A DNA stretch of 64,000 nucleotides from Kitasatospora phosalacinea. GTDB lineage: Bacteria; Actinomycetota; Actinomycetes; Streptomycetales; Streptomycetaceae. Positions 26,001-33,899 of the stretch are shown piece by piece (the stretch's first letter is position 1; each line of letters starts with the position of its first letter). The DNA is taken from assembly GCF_000717185.1 (NCBI RefSeq), contig NZ_JNYE01000007.1:43791-107790 (forward strand), in the 5' to 3' direction. The notes below the pieces were generated by a model. The model was not told where the DNA came from, did not search any database, and saw only the letters and a list, made by a program, of their open reading frames with translations. Made by a program: the position numbers and the translations under genes.

Positions 26001-26294
26001 GACGGGTCCTCTCTCGGCGGTGGGCAGGGGTTCTGACGATCAGCCAGATATCCCATGACGTGACAATCCGGTCACGCACCGCAAGATTCTCAGACCTGCT
26101 GGTGGCTCAGCGCCATCGCCATGCGGCCGCGCGGGTGAGATATCGGATTGTCTGAACGGGCATATGCGCCGCCCGGACGGGACGTCCACGAACCCTACCG
26201 GCCCGCCTCCGCACCGCCCCCGCTTTCAACGGGCCTTCAACCACCCTTCAACGGATCTTCAACGCCCCTCAACGCCGCCCCGTCAGCGCCCCGT
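26001..26294. promoter_or_regulatory. Leader region of the NlpC/P60 gene with paired repeats
   Basis: This region is AT-richer than its surroundings. It holds an 18-bp palindrome CGTGAC-AATCCG-GTCACG at 26059-26076. GACAATCCG (26062-26070) recurs as its complement at 26144-26152, and AGATATC occurs at 26046-26052 and 26138-26144. These look like paired protein-binding sites in the promoter region. I looked for a c-di-AMP (ydaO) riboswitch, common before such genes, and could not recognise one. Confidence 0.55.
26059..26076. promoter_or_regulatory. Palindrome CGTGAC-N6-GTCACG upstream of NlpC/P60 gene
   Basis: The two 6-bp arms are perfect inverted repeats with the spacer AATCCG, about 60 bases before the start codon at 26000 (minus strand). 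The size and spacing suit a dimeric regulator. Which protein binds is unknown. Confidence 0.5.
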
Positions 26295-26371
26295 CAACGC
26301 CTCGCCAACGCCTCGTCAACGCCTCGTCAACGCCTCGCCAACGCCTCGTCAACGCCTCGTCAACGCCTCGT
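26295..26371. repeat. Seven tandem 11-bp repeats
   Basis: CAACGCCTCG followed by C or T is repeated seven times with an 11-bp period, ending at the stop codon (26371-26373) of the leftward membrane protein gene. The block is perfect except for the variable last base. It is non-coding, since the frame changes with every unit. Confidence 0.9.
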
Positions 26372-27408
26372 CAGCGCCGCCCCGAGGGCCGCCCCGGCCC
26401 GGTCGCGGTGGTCCGCGGCCGCCCGGCCCGCACGGTGCGGCGGCGGCGCTGCGCCCGGGCCCGCCGGGCCGGGTCCCCGCCCGCCCCGTCCGCGTCCCCG
26501 GCGCCGCCGGGGCCGTACCCGCCGGGGCCGCCGCCCGGCCCGTACCCGCCGTACGGCCCGTACCCGCCCGCGGTGGCCGCCGCGCCCCGCCCCGGGCGGC
26601 GGCGGTGGGCGAGGGCCCGGGCGGCCATCCGTTCGGCGACCGCCTGGGCCTTCGGGTGCCCGGCCGGGACCTTGTCGGGCGCCCCGGCGATCAGGTCGAA
26701 CAGCCAGGTGCGGGCCCGGTCCGTCCGCGCGTGCAGCCGCCGTTCGCGCCGGTTCGCGCGCGCCATGCGCCGGGGGCGCCGGGTGTAGCGCCAGCGCGCC
26801 CAGGGGCTGGCGGGGCGGGCCAGCCGGATCGCGCCGATCCAGGACAGGCCGGGCACCATGATGCCGAGCAGGCCCGTCCAGACCTTGCCCTTGAGCAGCG
26901 CGACCAGGCAGACCAGCGCGTTGACCCCGATCACCGCGACCAGCCCCCAGCGGGTGTCCTGGCCGGGGACGACGCCGAGCGGCACGTAGCCGGTGAGCAG
27001 CAGGGCGGTGAGCAGGATGCCGAGGATGACCGCGTCCACCGACTTGCGGCCCTGCTCGCTCCAGTACACGTCGTCCAGGTGCAGGATCAGCGCGAACTCG
27101 TCCAGCACCAGCCCGCAGCCGATGCCGAAGGACAGGCCGAACCAGTCGATCCAGGGGTGGCCGCCGTCGGTGGCGAAGGTGCCGATGCCGCCGAGCAGCA
27201 GGAAGCCGAGGCCGAACACCATGTGGTGGATGTGCAGGCCGCCGGGGGTGATGTTGCCGGGCCACCAGCGGACCTGGGCGCGGATCATCCGGGTGCTGAA
27301 CCGGATGAACGCGAAGGAGGTGATGAACCCGACCAGCAGCAGGAACAGCGGCTGCTTGTGGGCGTCCACGATGTGGTGGCGGTAACCGTCCAGCAGTGCA
27401 CTGATCAT
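26371..27408 (-). CDS. Integral membrane protein with HHMVFG motif
   Basis: The 345-residue protein has about six or seven membrane helices (roughly 20-40, 57-80, 85-110, 128-150, 156-175, 180-195), with an unusual HIHHMVFGLGFLLLGG segment near 59 and ALILHLDDVYW near 105. The Arg-rich segment after 200 and the C-terminal Gly/Tyr/Pro-rich repeat (YGPYGGYGPGG) are cytoplasmic or disordered. I do not know the function. It follows the ThrE-like gene by 32 bases in the same direction, so they are likely one operon. Confidence 0.8.
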   Translation of the reverse strand: MISALLDGYRHHIVDAHKQPLFLLLVGFITSFAFIRFSTRMIRAQVRWWPGNITPGGLHIHHMVFGLGFLLLGGIGTFATDGGHPWIDWFGLSFGIGCGLVLDEFALILHLDDVYWSEQGRKSVDAVILGILLTALLLTGYVPLGVVPGQDTRWGLVAVIGVNALVCLVALLKGKVWTGLLGIMVPGLSWIGAIRLARPASPWARWRYTRRPRRMARANRRERRLHARTDRARTWLFDLIAGAPDKVPAGHPKAQAVAERMAARALAHRRRPGRGAAATAGGYGPYGGYGPGGGPGGYGPGGAGDADGAGGDPARRARAQRRRRTVRAGRPRTTATGPGRPSGRR

Positions 27409-27440
27409 CGGGTGGTGCCTCTATCCGACAGGAGGTTCGC

Positions 27441-29162
27441 TCAGAAGCCGCGGGTGCGCTTCGCCGCCCGGCGCGGGATCAGCGCGTGCGGGGTGTCGCG
27501 GTCGCTGGCGCCGGGGTTCTTCAGGAACAGCCGGGCCACCTCGCCGCCGAGGTTCACGCCGATCGCCAGCGCCAGCGCCAGCGCGACCGCCCGGGAGGCC
27601 GAGACCAGCCCGGACGCGGCGTGGCCCTGCGCGAAGGCCAGCATGCCGAGGTACAGCGCCGAACCGGGCATCAGCGGCCCGATCGCCGCGGTCACGTACG
27701 GCAGCGCGGAGGCCGCCCGGTAGCGGGCCAGCAGCTGCCCGAACAGGCCGACCAGGCCCGCCGCGATGCCGGTCGCGACGATCGGCGAGACGCCCGCGTT
27801 GTGGGTGAGCACGCCGTACGTGGACCAGCCGGTCGCCGCGTTCACCACCACCATCGGCAGCGAGCGCCGGTCGGTCTGCAGCAGCATCGCGAAGGCCAGC
27901 GCCAGCACCATCGCGGCGACCAGCTGGACGGGCGGGTCGATCCTGCCGCCCAGGCTCTCGTCCGGCCGCAGCCTGGCGTTGTAGTTGACACCGACGTACA
28001 GCACCAGCATCACGCCGATGACGATGCCCGCGATCAGGTACATCACCTCCAGCAGCCGGGCCGCGGCGGTGATGTAGAAACCGGTCAGGCCGTCCTGGAC
28101 GGCGGCGACCATGGCCCGGCCGGGCAGCAGCGCGAACAGCCCACCGGTGATCACCACCGAGCCGCGCAGGTGCAGTTCGTTGAAGGACAGCAGGATGCCG
28201 CAGAGCGCGGCGGGCATCGCGGCGATCACGAACTGGTAGAACTCGGGCAGCCCGCGGCGGGCGATCGCCGAGGCCAGCCGGTCGCCCACCACGGCGGTGG
28301 TGAACGCGGAGACGAACACCAGCCAGGCCGTGGAGTCGATCCGCCCGCCGACCAGGAAGGACGCCGCCCCGGCCAGCAGCCCGGTGGCCACCGACATCAG
28401 CCACACCGGGTACGGGTGCCGGTTGCGGCGGATCCCGGCGAGCCGCCGGTACGCGTCGTTGACGGTGACCTGCTCGGCGGTGATGTCGGCGACCAGCTCG
28501 TACACGGCGGCCAGCCGGGTGTAGTCGGAGGTGCGGCGGCGCACCACCCGGTCCGCGGTGACCGGCGGGTCGATCAGCGAGGGCTGGTGCGAGATCGAGA
28601 TCAGCGTGAAGGTGACCTGCGGCTCGCAGTGGTCGAGCCGGTACGCGTGGGCGATGCCGAGCATCGCGGCCTCCACGTCCTCGGCGGCCTCGCCGCTGGC
28701 GAGCAGCAGTTCGCCGATCCGCAGCGACAGGTCGAGGACCCGCGGCACGTTGCGCTGGGCCTGCGCCCCGGCGGCGGGGTGCAGTTCGCGGGCGGTGCGC
28801 TCGAACGCCGGGCGCTCGGACATCGGCGTCCGCAGCAGGGTGCGCATCCGGTCCGGCCAGGGGGCGTCGCCGGGGGCGCCCTTGTGCAGCTCGGCCAGGT
28901 CGATGCCGTGGGGCGGGGTGTAGCCCGCCGCGTTCCACTCCTCGGGCGTCAGGGTGTCCTGGAACAGCGGGCCCCGGCGGGTCCGGGCGGACTCCGCGGC
29001 CTCCGGCACCGGCTGGTGGCCGAGCAGGCCCTCGGTCTGCACCGGGTGCGGGGCGTGCGGCACGCTGACGGTCCGTTCGATCGGCGGCGCGTCCGGCCCG
29101 AGCAGCCCCTCGGTGGGCGGCGCTTCCTGCGCCGGCACGCCCTCCGGCTCCCGATCCGACAC
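27441..29162 (-). CDS. Threonine/serine exporter ThrE family protein
   Basis: The 573-residue protein has a long polar N-terminus (1-110), then the ThrE_1 domain (RVLDLSLRIGELLLASGEAAEDVEAAM; about 140-240) and about ten membrane helices in two blocks (ThrE_1 C-terminal part, then ThrE_2). The fused two-domain form is the actinobacterial type that exports threonine and serine. The GTG at 29162 was chosen for the GGAGGA 6 bases upstream. A membrane protein follows within 32 bases. Confidence 0.9.
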   Translation of the reverse strand: MSDREPEGVPAQEAPPTEGLLGPDAPPIERTVSVPHAPHPVQTEGLLGHQPVPEAAESARTRRGPLFQDTLTPEEWNAAGYTPPHGIDLAELHKGAPGDAPWPDRMRTLLRTPMSERPAFERTARELHPAAGAQAQRNVPRVLDLSLRIGELLLASGEAAEDVEAAMLGIAHAYRLDHCEPQVTFTLISISHQPSLIDPPVTADRVVRRRTSDYTRLAAVYELVADITAEQVTVNDAYRRLAGIRRNRHPYPVWLMSVATGLLAGAASFLVGGRIDSTAWLVFVSAFTTAVVGDRLASAIARRGLPEFYQFVIAAMPAALCGILLSFNELHLRGSVVITGGLFALLPGRAMVAAVQDGLTGFYITAAARLLEVMYLIAGIVIGVMLVLYVGVNYNARLRPDESLGGRIDPPVQLVAAMVLALAFAMLLQTDRRSLPMVVVNAATGWSTYGVLTHNAGVSPIVATGIAAGLVGLFGQLLARYRAASALPYVTAAIGPLMPGSALYLGMLAFAQGHAASGLVSASRAVALALALAIGVNLGGEVARLFLKNPGASDRDTPHALIPRRAAKRTRGF

Positions 29163-29314
29163 GGTGCTCCTCCGCCTCCCCGGCCGCCCGCCCGGTCGGG
29201 GCGGCCTCCTGGCCTCCACCTTGCCCGATCAGCGGCGGAGGTGCGAACAACCGCTCGCGCGGGCCCGGCCGTCCCCCGGGCAGCGGGGCGCGGAACGGGA
29301 CATAATGACCGTCC

Positions 29315-30268
29315 ATGAGCGAGCAGCGGGCGACGGCCGGGAGCGGACAGGGCAGCGGCGGCGAGAGCGTCACCACGGTGGTCGTCGCGGGCCTGTGCAA
29401 CCTCGGCATCGCCCTCGCCAAGGCCGTCGCGGGCGCGGTCAGCGGCTCCAGCGCGATGCTCTCCGAGGCCGCGCACTCCTTCGCCGACACCGTCACCGAG
29501 GTGCTGCTCTTCCTCTCCCTCAAGCGCAGCACCCGCCCCGCCGACGGCAAGCACCCGCTCGGCTACGGCCGCGAACGCTACCTGTGGGCGCTGCTCGCCT
29601 CCTTCGCGACCTTCGTCGGCGGCGCGGTGTTCTCCGTGCACGACGGCATCCACACCCTGCGGTACGGCGAGGAGCTGGGCAGCCCGACCCTCTCGTACCT
29701 GATCCTCGCCGTCGCCTTCGTCCTGGAGTCCGTCTCGCTGGCCCGGACGGTCCGTCAGCTGCGCGGCGAGACCCGGCGGCTGCGCGTCGGCGGCTACCGC
29801 TACCTGCGCCACACCTCCGACACCGCCGTGAAGGCCGTCTTCCTGGAGGACTCCGCCGCCCTGATCGGCCTGCTGCTGGCCTTCGGCGGCCTGCTCGGCG
29901 CCCAGCTCACCGGCGACGCCCTCTGGGACGGCCTGGCCTCCGTCCTGATCGGCGCCCTGCTCGCCTGGGTCGCCTACGTGCTGGCCCGCGACAACGCCTC
30001 GCTGCTGATCGGCCGCTCCCTCCCCGAGCGCGACGAGCGCACCATCACCGAGGCGCTCACCGCCCAGCCCGGGGTGGCCCGCGTCCTCGACCTGGTCACC
30101 AGCGTCCACGGCCCGGACGACGTGCTGGTCGCCGCCAAGGTCGACTTCGCCGACCTGGCCACCGCCGCCGAGGTCGAGACCGCCTGCGACCGGGCCGAAC
30201 GCGCCGTCCGCCGGGCCGTCCCCGCCGTCACCCGGGTCTACCTCGACCCCACCCCGCCCCGGCCCTGA
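29315..30268 (+). CDS. Cation diffusion facilitator (CDF) family transporter
   Basis: The 317-residue protein has five or six membrane helices and a C-terminal cytoplasmic domain. The metal site has His54 and Asp58 in SEAAHSFADTV. The partner helix has FLEDSAALIG near residue 176, the E-D-x-A-A pattern seen in the CDF subgroup resembling SLC30A9, rather than the HxxxD of classical zinc transporters. It probably exports a divalent cation. It is divergent from the ThrE gene, with a 152-base gap. Confidence 0.88.
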   Translation: MSEQRATAGSGQGSGGESVTTVVVAGLCNLGIALAKAVAGAVSGSSAMLSEAAHSFADTVTEVLLFLSLKRSTRPADGKHPLGYGRERYLWALLASFATFVGGAVFSVHDGIHTLRYGEELGSPTLSYLILAVAFVLESVSLARTVRQLRGETRRLRVGGYRYLRHTSDTAVKAVFLEDSAALIGLLLAFGGLLGAQLTGDALWDGLASVLIGALLAWVAYVLARDNASLLIGRSLPERDERTITEALTAQPGVARVLDLVTSVHGPDDVLVAAKVDFADLATAAEVETACDRAERAVRRAVPAVTRVYLDPTPPRP

Positions 30269-30310
30269 CCGGCCGTGCCACGATCACCCCCGGAGATCGG
30301 GAGCGCGGGG

Positions 30311-31560
30311 GTGAACTACACGGCCGGAGCGCCGGACGGGACGCGCCTGCTGCCGGGCGAGCGGGTGCTGTGGCAGGGGCGGCAGCGGTGGCGGGGCCTG
30401 CGCGCGTGGGCGGCGGAGCACGCGGCGCTGCTGTGGTGCACCGTGCCCGGCCTCGCCGGGTTCGCCCTCCTCGCCTCCCTCGACGACCGGCCCGGCGGGG
30501 GCTGGCACCACCGGGCCGTCCACGCCCTGCTGCTCGCGCTGCTCGCCCCGATCGCCTTGGGCGTCCTCGCCGCGGCCGCCGCCGGACCGGACCGCTACCT
30601 GCTGACCGACCGCCGGCTGGTGGTCCGCTCCGACCGCGGACGCACCGAGACCAGCTACCCGCTGGGCCCGGACGGCCGCGGGGGTGGGCTCTTCCACCTC
30701 CCCGGCCACCGCACGGTGCTGGTCGGAACGCTGGACCCGGAACACCGCCCCGGCCCCTCCGTCCTGCCGCCGCTGCCCGGCCCGGCCGTGCGCGGCCCGG
30801 ACACCGCGGAGGCCCTGGACCTGCTGGCGCGTGCCGCCCGGGGCCGCCGGGGACTGCCCTGGACGGCGCTCCCGGCGCCGCCCGACCCGCCCGCCGCCCT
30901 GCCGGACGCGCTCGCCCGCGCGGTGCGGCTGCTCCCCGGCGAACGCGTGCACTGGACGGGGCGGCCGGTCCGCCCGCCGCTCTGGCTCAGCCGGTACGAG
31001 GCCGCCGTCTCCGGCGTCCCCGCCGTGCTCGGTGCGGCCGTGCTGGCTCCACGGGCTTCGTCCTCGAACGCGCCCTGCTGCCCTTCCTGCTGCCGCTGCT
31101 CGCCCTGCCCGTCCTCGAAGCCGTCCGGCTGCTGCGCCGCCGCCGGATCCGCGCCTCCCACTACCTGCTGACCGACCGCCGGCTGCTGGTGCTGCTGCCC
31201 GACGACCCGCCGGTCGAGCTCCCGCTGGGACCGCTCGTCGCCGTCCAACGCCACGGCCGCGCCCTGCAGTTGACGCTCCACACCGCGCCGCCCGCGCCCC
31301 GGCGCCTCGACCCCCGCCGACGCTGGGGCGCCGCTCCGGCCACCCCCGCCGACCCGCCGACCCTGATCGCCCTCCCCGACCCGGACGCGGTCCACCGCCT
31401 GCTCGTCGCCCTCGTCACCGACCGGCGCAACCGCTCGCCCCGCCCGCTCGGCCGCGCCGCGCTCCTTCCGGGCCGCACCCGGGAGGACGGCCGGCTGAAG
31501 CGCCGGGCGGGGCGGGGCCGCCGCCCGGCGAGCGGCTGGGCCCGGGGTCAGAGCTCGTAG
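30311..31560 (+). pseudogene. Frameshifted two-domain PH-like protein
   Basis: Reading from GTG 30311 gives a protein with LLPGERVLWQGR and YLLTDRRLVV, then a second LLPGERVHWTG, after which the frame becomes nonsense at about 31045. The frame one base off continues with ERALLPFLLPLLALPVLEA and HYLLTDRRLLVLLPD, then a cytoplasmic tail to TAG 31558. The two halves are thus an internal duplication of a TM-plus-bacterial-PH unit, split by one missing base (or two extra) near 31035-31060. It may be a broken gene or a sequencing error. Both halves have normal codon use. The end overlaps the opposing gene by 13 bases. Confidence 0.75.
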
Positions 31561-33899
31561 TCGTCGACGATCTTCTGGTGGCGGGCGGTGTCGGCGCCCG
31601 CCGCCTCGGCCAGGGCGGGCCAGGCGAGCGGGTGGGCGAGGTGGGCGGTGAGGGTGGTGAGCAGGGCGTCGGCCCCGGCGGCGGTGCCGGTGGGCGGGAC
31701 GCCGAGGGCGGCGTAGATGCCGGGGAGGCCGTCCTCGCCGCCGGCGGGGTCGGCGGTCCGGTAGCCGTCGCCGCTGTAGACCCAGACGGCGTGCCCGGCG
31801 TCCCGGAGGGCGTCGCGCAGGGCGTACCACTGCTCGGGTTCGGGGCGGGCGCCGTCGATCCAGTAGGTGGTGTAGCCGGCCGGGTCGAGCAGGGTGAGGA
31901 GCTCGAAGACCGGCCGCCAGTCCTCGGCCTCCGCGGAGCCGGGCTCGGGGCGGTCGTTGAGGACGGCCGGGGAGAACACCACGACGTCGCCGTGGTTGAG
32001 GTCGACGTCCTCGCCGAGCACCGGGAGCACCCGCGCGGTGGCCGGGCCGGTGCGCAGGGCGGGCAGGTCGGTGGTGGAGCCGTTGGTGCGGGGGACGCGC
32101 AGCCCGATCAGCTGCCACTCCTCCTCGACCGGACCGCTGTCGGTGTCGAACTCGATGCCGAGCCGGGCCCCGGCGGCGCGGACCGCCGCCCAGTCGCGGT
32201 TGGCGGTGGCGGCGGTGACCAGGTGCCACAGGTCGGGTTCCTGGACGGTGCGGTGCGCGTCCTCCTCGCCCGCCCCCTCCGGGTCGACGGCGTGTTCCAG
32301 CAGGTCCTGGTACAGCCGCTGGGCCTCGGCGTGCTCGCCGCGCCGGGTGGCGGCGGCCGCGGCCAGGCGGCGGGTGTTGAGCGCGTCGGGCGAGTGGGCG
32401 AGGACGGCGGCGCACTGCTCGCCGACCTCCGCCCAGCGGCCCTGGGCGGCGGCCCAGCGGGCCCGCAGCCAGTGCGCGTCGGACGGGTCCTCGGGGCTGG
32501 CCGCGGCGAGCCGGGCGGCCAGCCGCTCGACGCCCTCGCCGTCCTCGGCGTCGATCAGCAACTGGCCGAGCATGCCGGTGAGGTACTCGTGGCCCGGGTC
32601 CAACTCCAGCTGGGACCAGGCGAGTTCGGTGACGGCCCGGGTGTGGCCGAGGGCGCCGAGGGCACCGGCCAGGTTGACCACCAGGACGGTGTCGGGCGCC
32701 CCGCCGAGGGCCAGCGCGGCGGCCAGCAGTTCGGCACCGGTCTCCGGATCGGGGCGGTGCTCGGCCAGCCACTGCGGCAAGTCCTCTGCGGACACCGGGA
32801 GTTCGGGCCGGGGCAGGGCCTCGGCGGCGGCCCGCAGCGCGGCCACCTGCTCGGCGACGCCCTCGGTGCGGCGGAGCTGTCCGAGCTTGCGCTCGCCGGT
32901 GCGGGCCAGCGTGAGGGCGACCTCGCGGGCGCCGCGGGCCAGGGCCAGCCGACCGGCCCGCAGCACCAGGTCGAGGCACGGGCGGTGCGCGCCCGAGGCG
33001 TCCAACTCGCCCGCCCAGGAAGCGAGTCGGGCGCCGAGTGCGGCATCGTTGTCGAACTCCCCGGCGGCAGCCAGCAGTTCGACGGCGGATGACCAGCGGT
33101 GCCGGATGTCGGGGTACCGGTCGGCCTCCTCGGCGTCCGGCAGCAGCTCCCGGGCGTGGTCGGCGCGGCCCAGCGCGGCGAACTGCAGGGCGCGGCCGGA
33201 CGCGAGCTTGCGCCGGTCGTCGTCGTCCAGCCGGTTCCCGGCGGCGACGTAGGCGCGCTCGGCGGTGTCGTAGGCGTCCAGCGCGTCCTGGTGGCGGCCG
33301 AGCCGGTGCAGGGCGGAGGCGCGGCTGTGCGCGAAGGACAGCGAGGTGCGCTCGCCCGCCGCCCGGATCCGGGTCTCGGCCCGGTCCAGGTGGGTGAGGG
33401 CGTCGGCGGGACGGCCGTCGTCCTCCAGGGTGTCGGCGTACTCGCGGGAGAGGCAGTCGAAGCAGGCCCGGGCCGGTTCGACCCGCTGCAGCGCCTCCTC
33501 CAGCACGGCGAGCCGCTCCGGGACGTAGCCGGGGCCGTCGATGTTGGCGTGGCAGATGGTGAAGTCCTGGACGGCGCACACCGACTGCGGGCAGGACGCG
33601 GTCTCCTCGCGGTGCGCGAACTCCAGCAGCGACACCGCCTCGGACATCGCGGCCTCGCCCTGGTACCGCTTGTTCAGCAGGTTCTGCAGCCGCCAGTGCC
33701 GCAGGAACACCTCCACCCAGGGCAGGCCCAGGGCGCGCGCCGAGGCCAGCGCCTCCGGGAACATCGCGTCCAGCTGCTCGTTGCGGCCCTCGACGGCGTG
33801 CCCGGCGATCTCGGCGAGCGCGTCGGCCAGCCGGTGCTGACCGGACTCGGCGAGCTGGCGGTGGGTGTCGTGCACCCAGGACCAGATGTCGGTGGTCAT
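31548..33899 (-). CDS. Tetratricopeptide-like protein coupled to HSP90-like ATPase
   Basis: The 783-residue protein is mostly alpha-helical with repeated helix pairs resembling TPR units (for example around 150-240 and 330-470). It carries an N-terminal cysteine cluster: Cys103, Cys108, Cys116 (followed by His117), then Cys146 and Cys149 in CFDC. The final 200 residues look different, with strands and an aspartate-rich loop (VLGEDVDLNHGDVVVF). Its ATG overlaps the stop of the HSP90 gene (ATGA), so the two products are probably made together. TPR proteins often act as HSP90 co-chaperones, but there is no direct evidence here. The cysteines could bind a metal. Confidence 0.75.
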   Translation of the reverse strand: MTTDIWSWVHDTHRQLAESGQHRLADALAEIAGHAVEGRNEQLDAMFPEALASARALGLPWVEVFLRHWRLQNLLNKRYQGEAAMSEAVSLLEFAHREETASCPQSVCAVQDFTICHANIDGPGYVPERLAVLEEALQRVEPARACFDCLSREYADTLEDDGRPADALTHLDRAETRIRAAGERTSLSFAHSRASALHRLGRHQDALDAYDTAERAYVAAGNRLDDDDRRKLASGRALQFAALGRADHARELLPDAEEADRYPDIRHRWSSAVELLAAAGEFDNDAALGARLASWAGELDASGAHRPCLDLVLRAGRLALARGAREVALTLARTGERKLGQLRRTEGVAEQVAALRAAAEALPRPELPVSAEDLPQWLAEHRPDPETGAELLAAALALGGAPDTVLVVNLAGALGALGHTRAVTELAWSQLELDPGHEYLTGMLGQLLIDAEDGEGVERLAARLAAASPEDPSDAHWLRARWAAAQGRWAEVGEQCAAVLAHSPDALNTRRLAAAAATRRGEHAEAQRLYQDLLEHAVDPEGAGEEDAHRTVQEPDLWHLVTAATANRDWAAVRAAGARLGIEFDTDSGPVEEEWQLIGLRVPRTNGSTTDLPALRTGPATARVLPVLGEDVDLNHGDVVVFSPAVLNDRPEPGSAEAEDWRPVFELLTLLDPAGYTTYWIDGARPEPEQWYALRDALRDAGHAVWVYSGDGYRTADPAGGEDGLPGIYAALGVPPTGTAAGADALLTTLTAHLAHPLAWPALAEAAGADTARHQKIVDDYEL

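Noticed and set aside
26001..26160. ydaO (c-di-AMP) riboswitch before the NlpC/P60 gene
   Set aside because: I could not find the conserved core pieces; the region shows paired protein-site-like words instead.
26295..26371. CRISPR array
   Set aside because: The repeats are 11 bp long with no spacers, and no cas gene is present.
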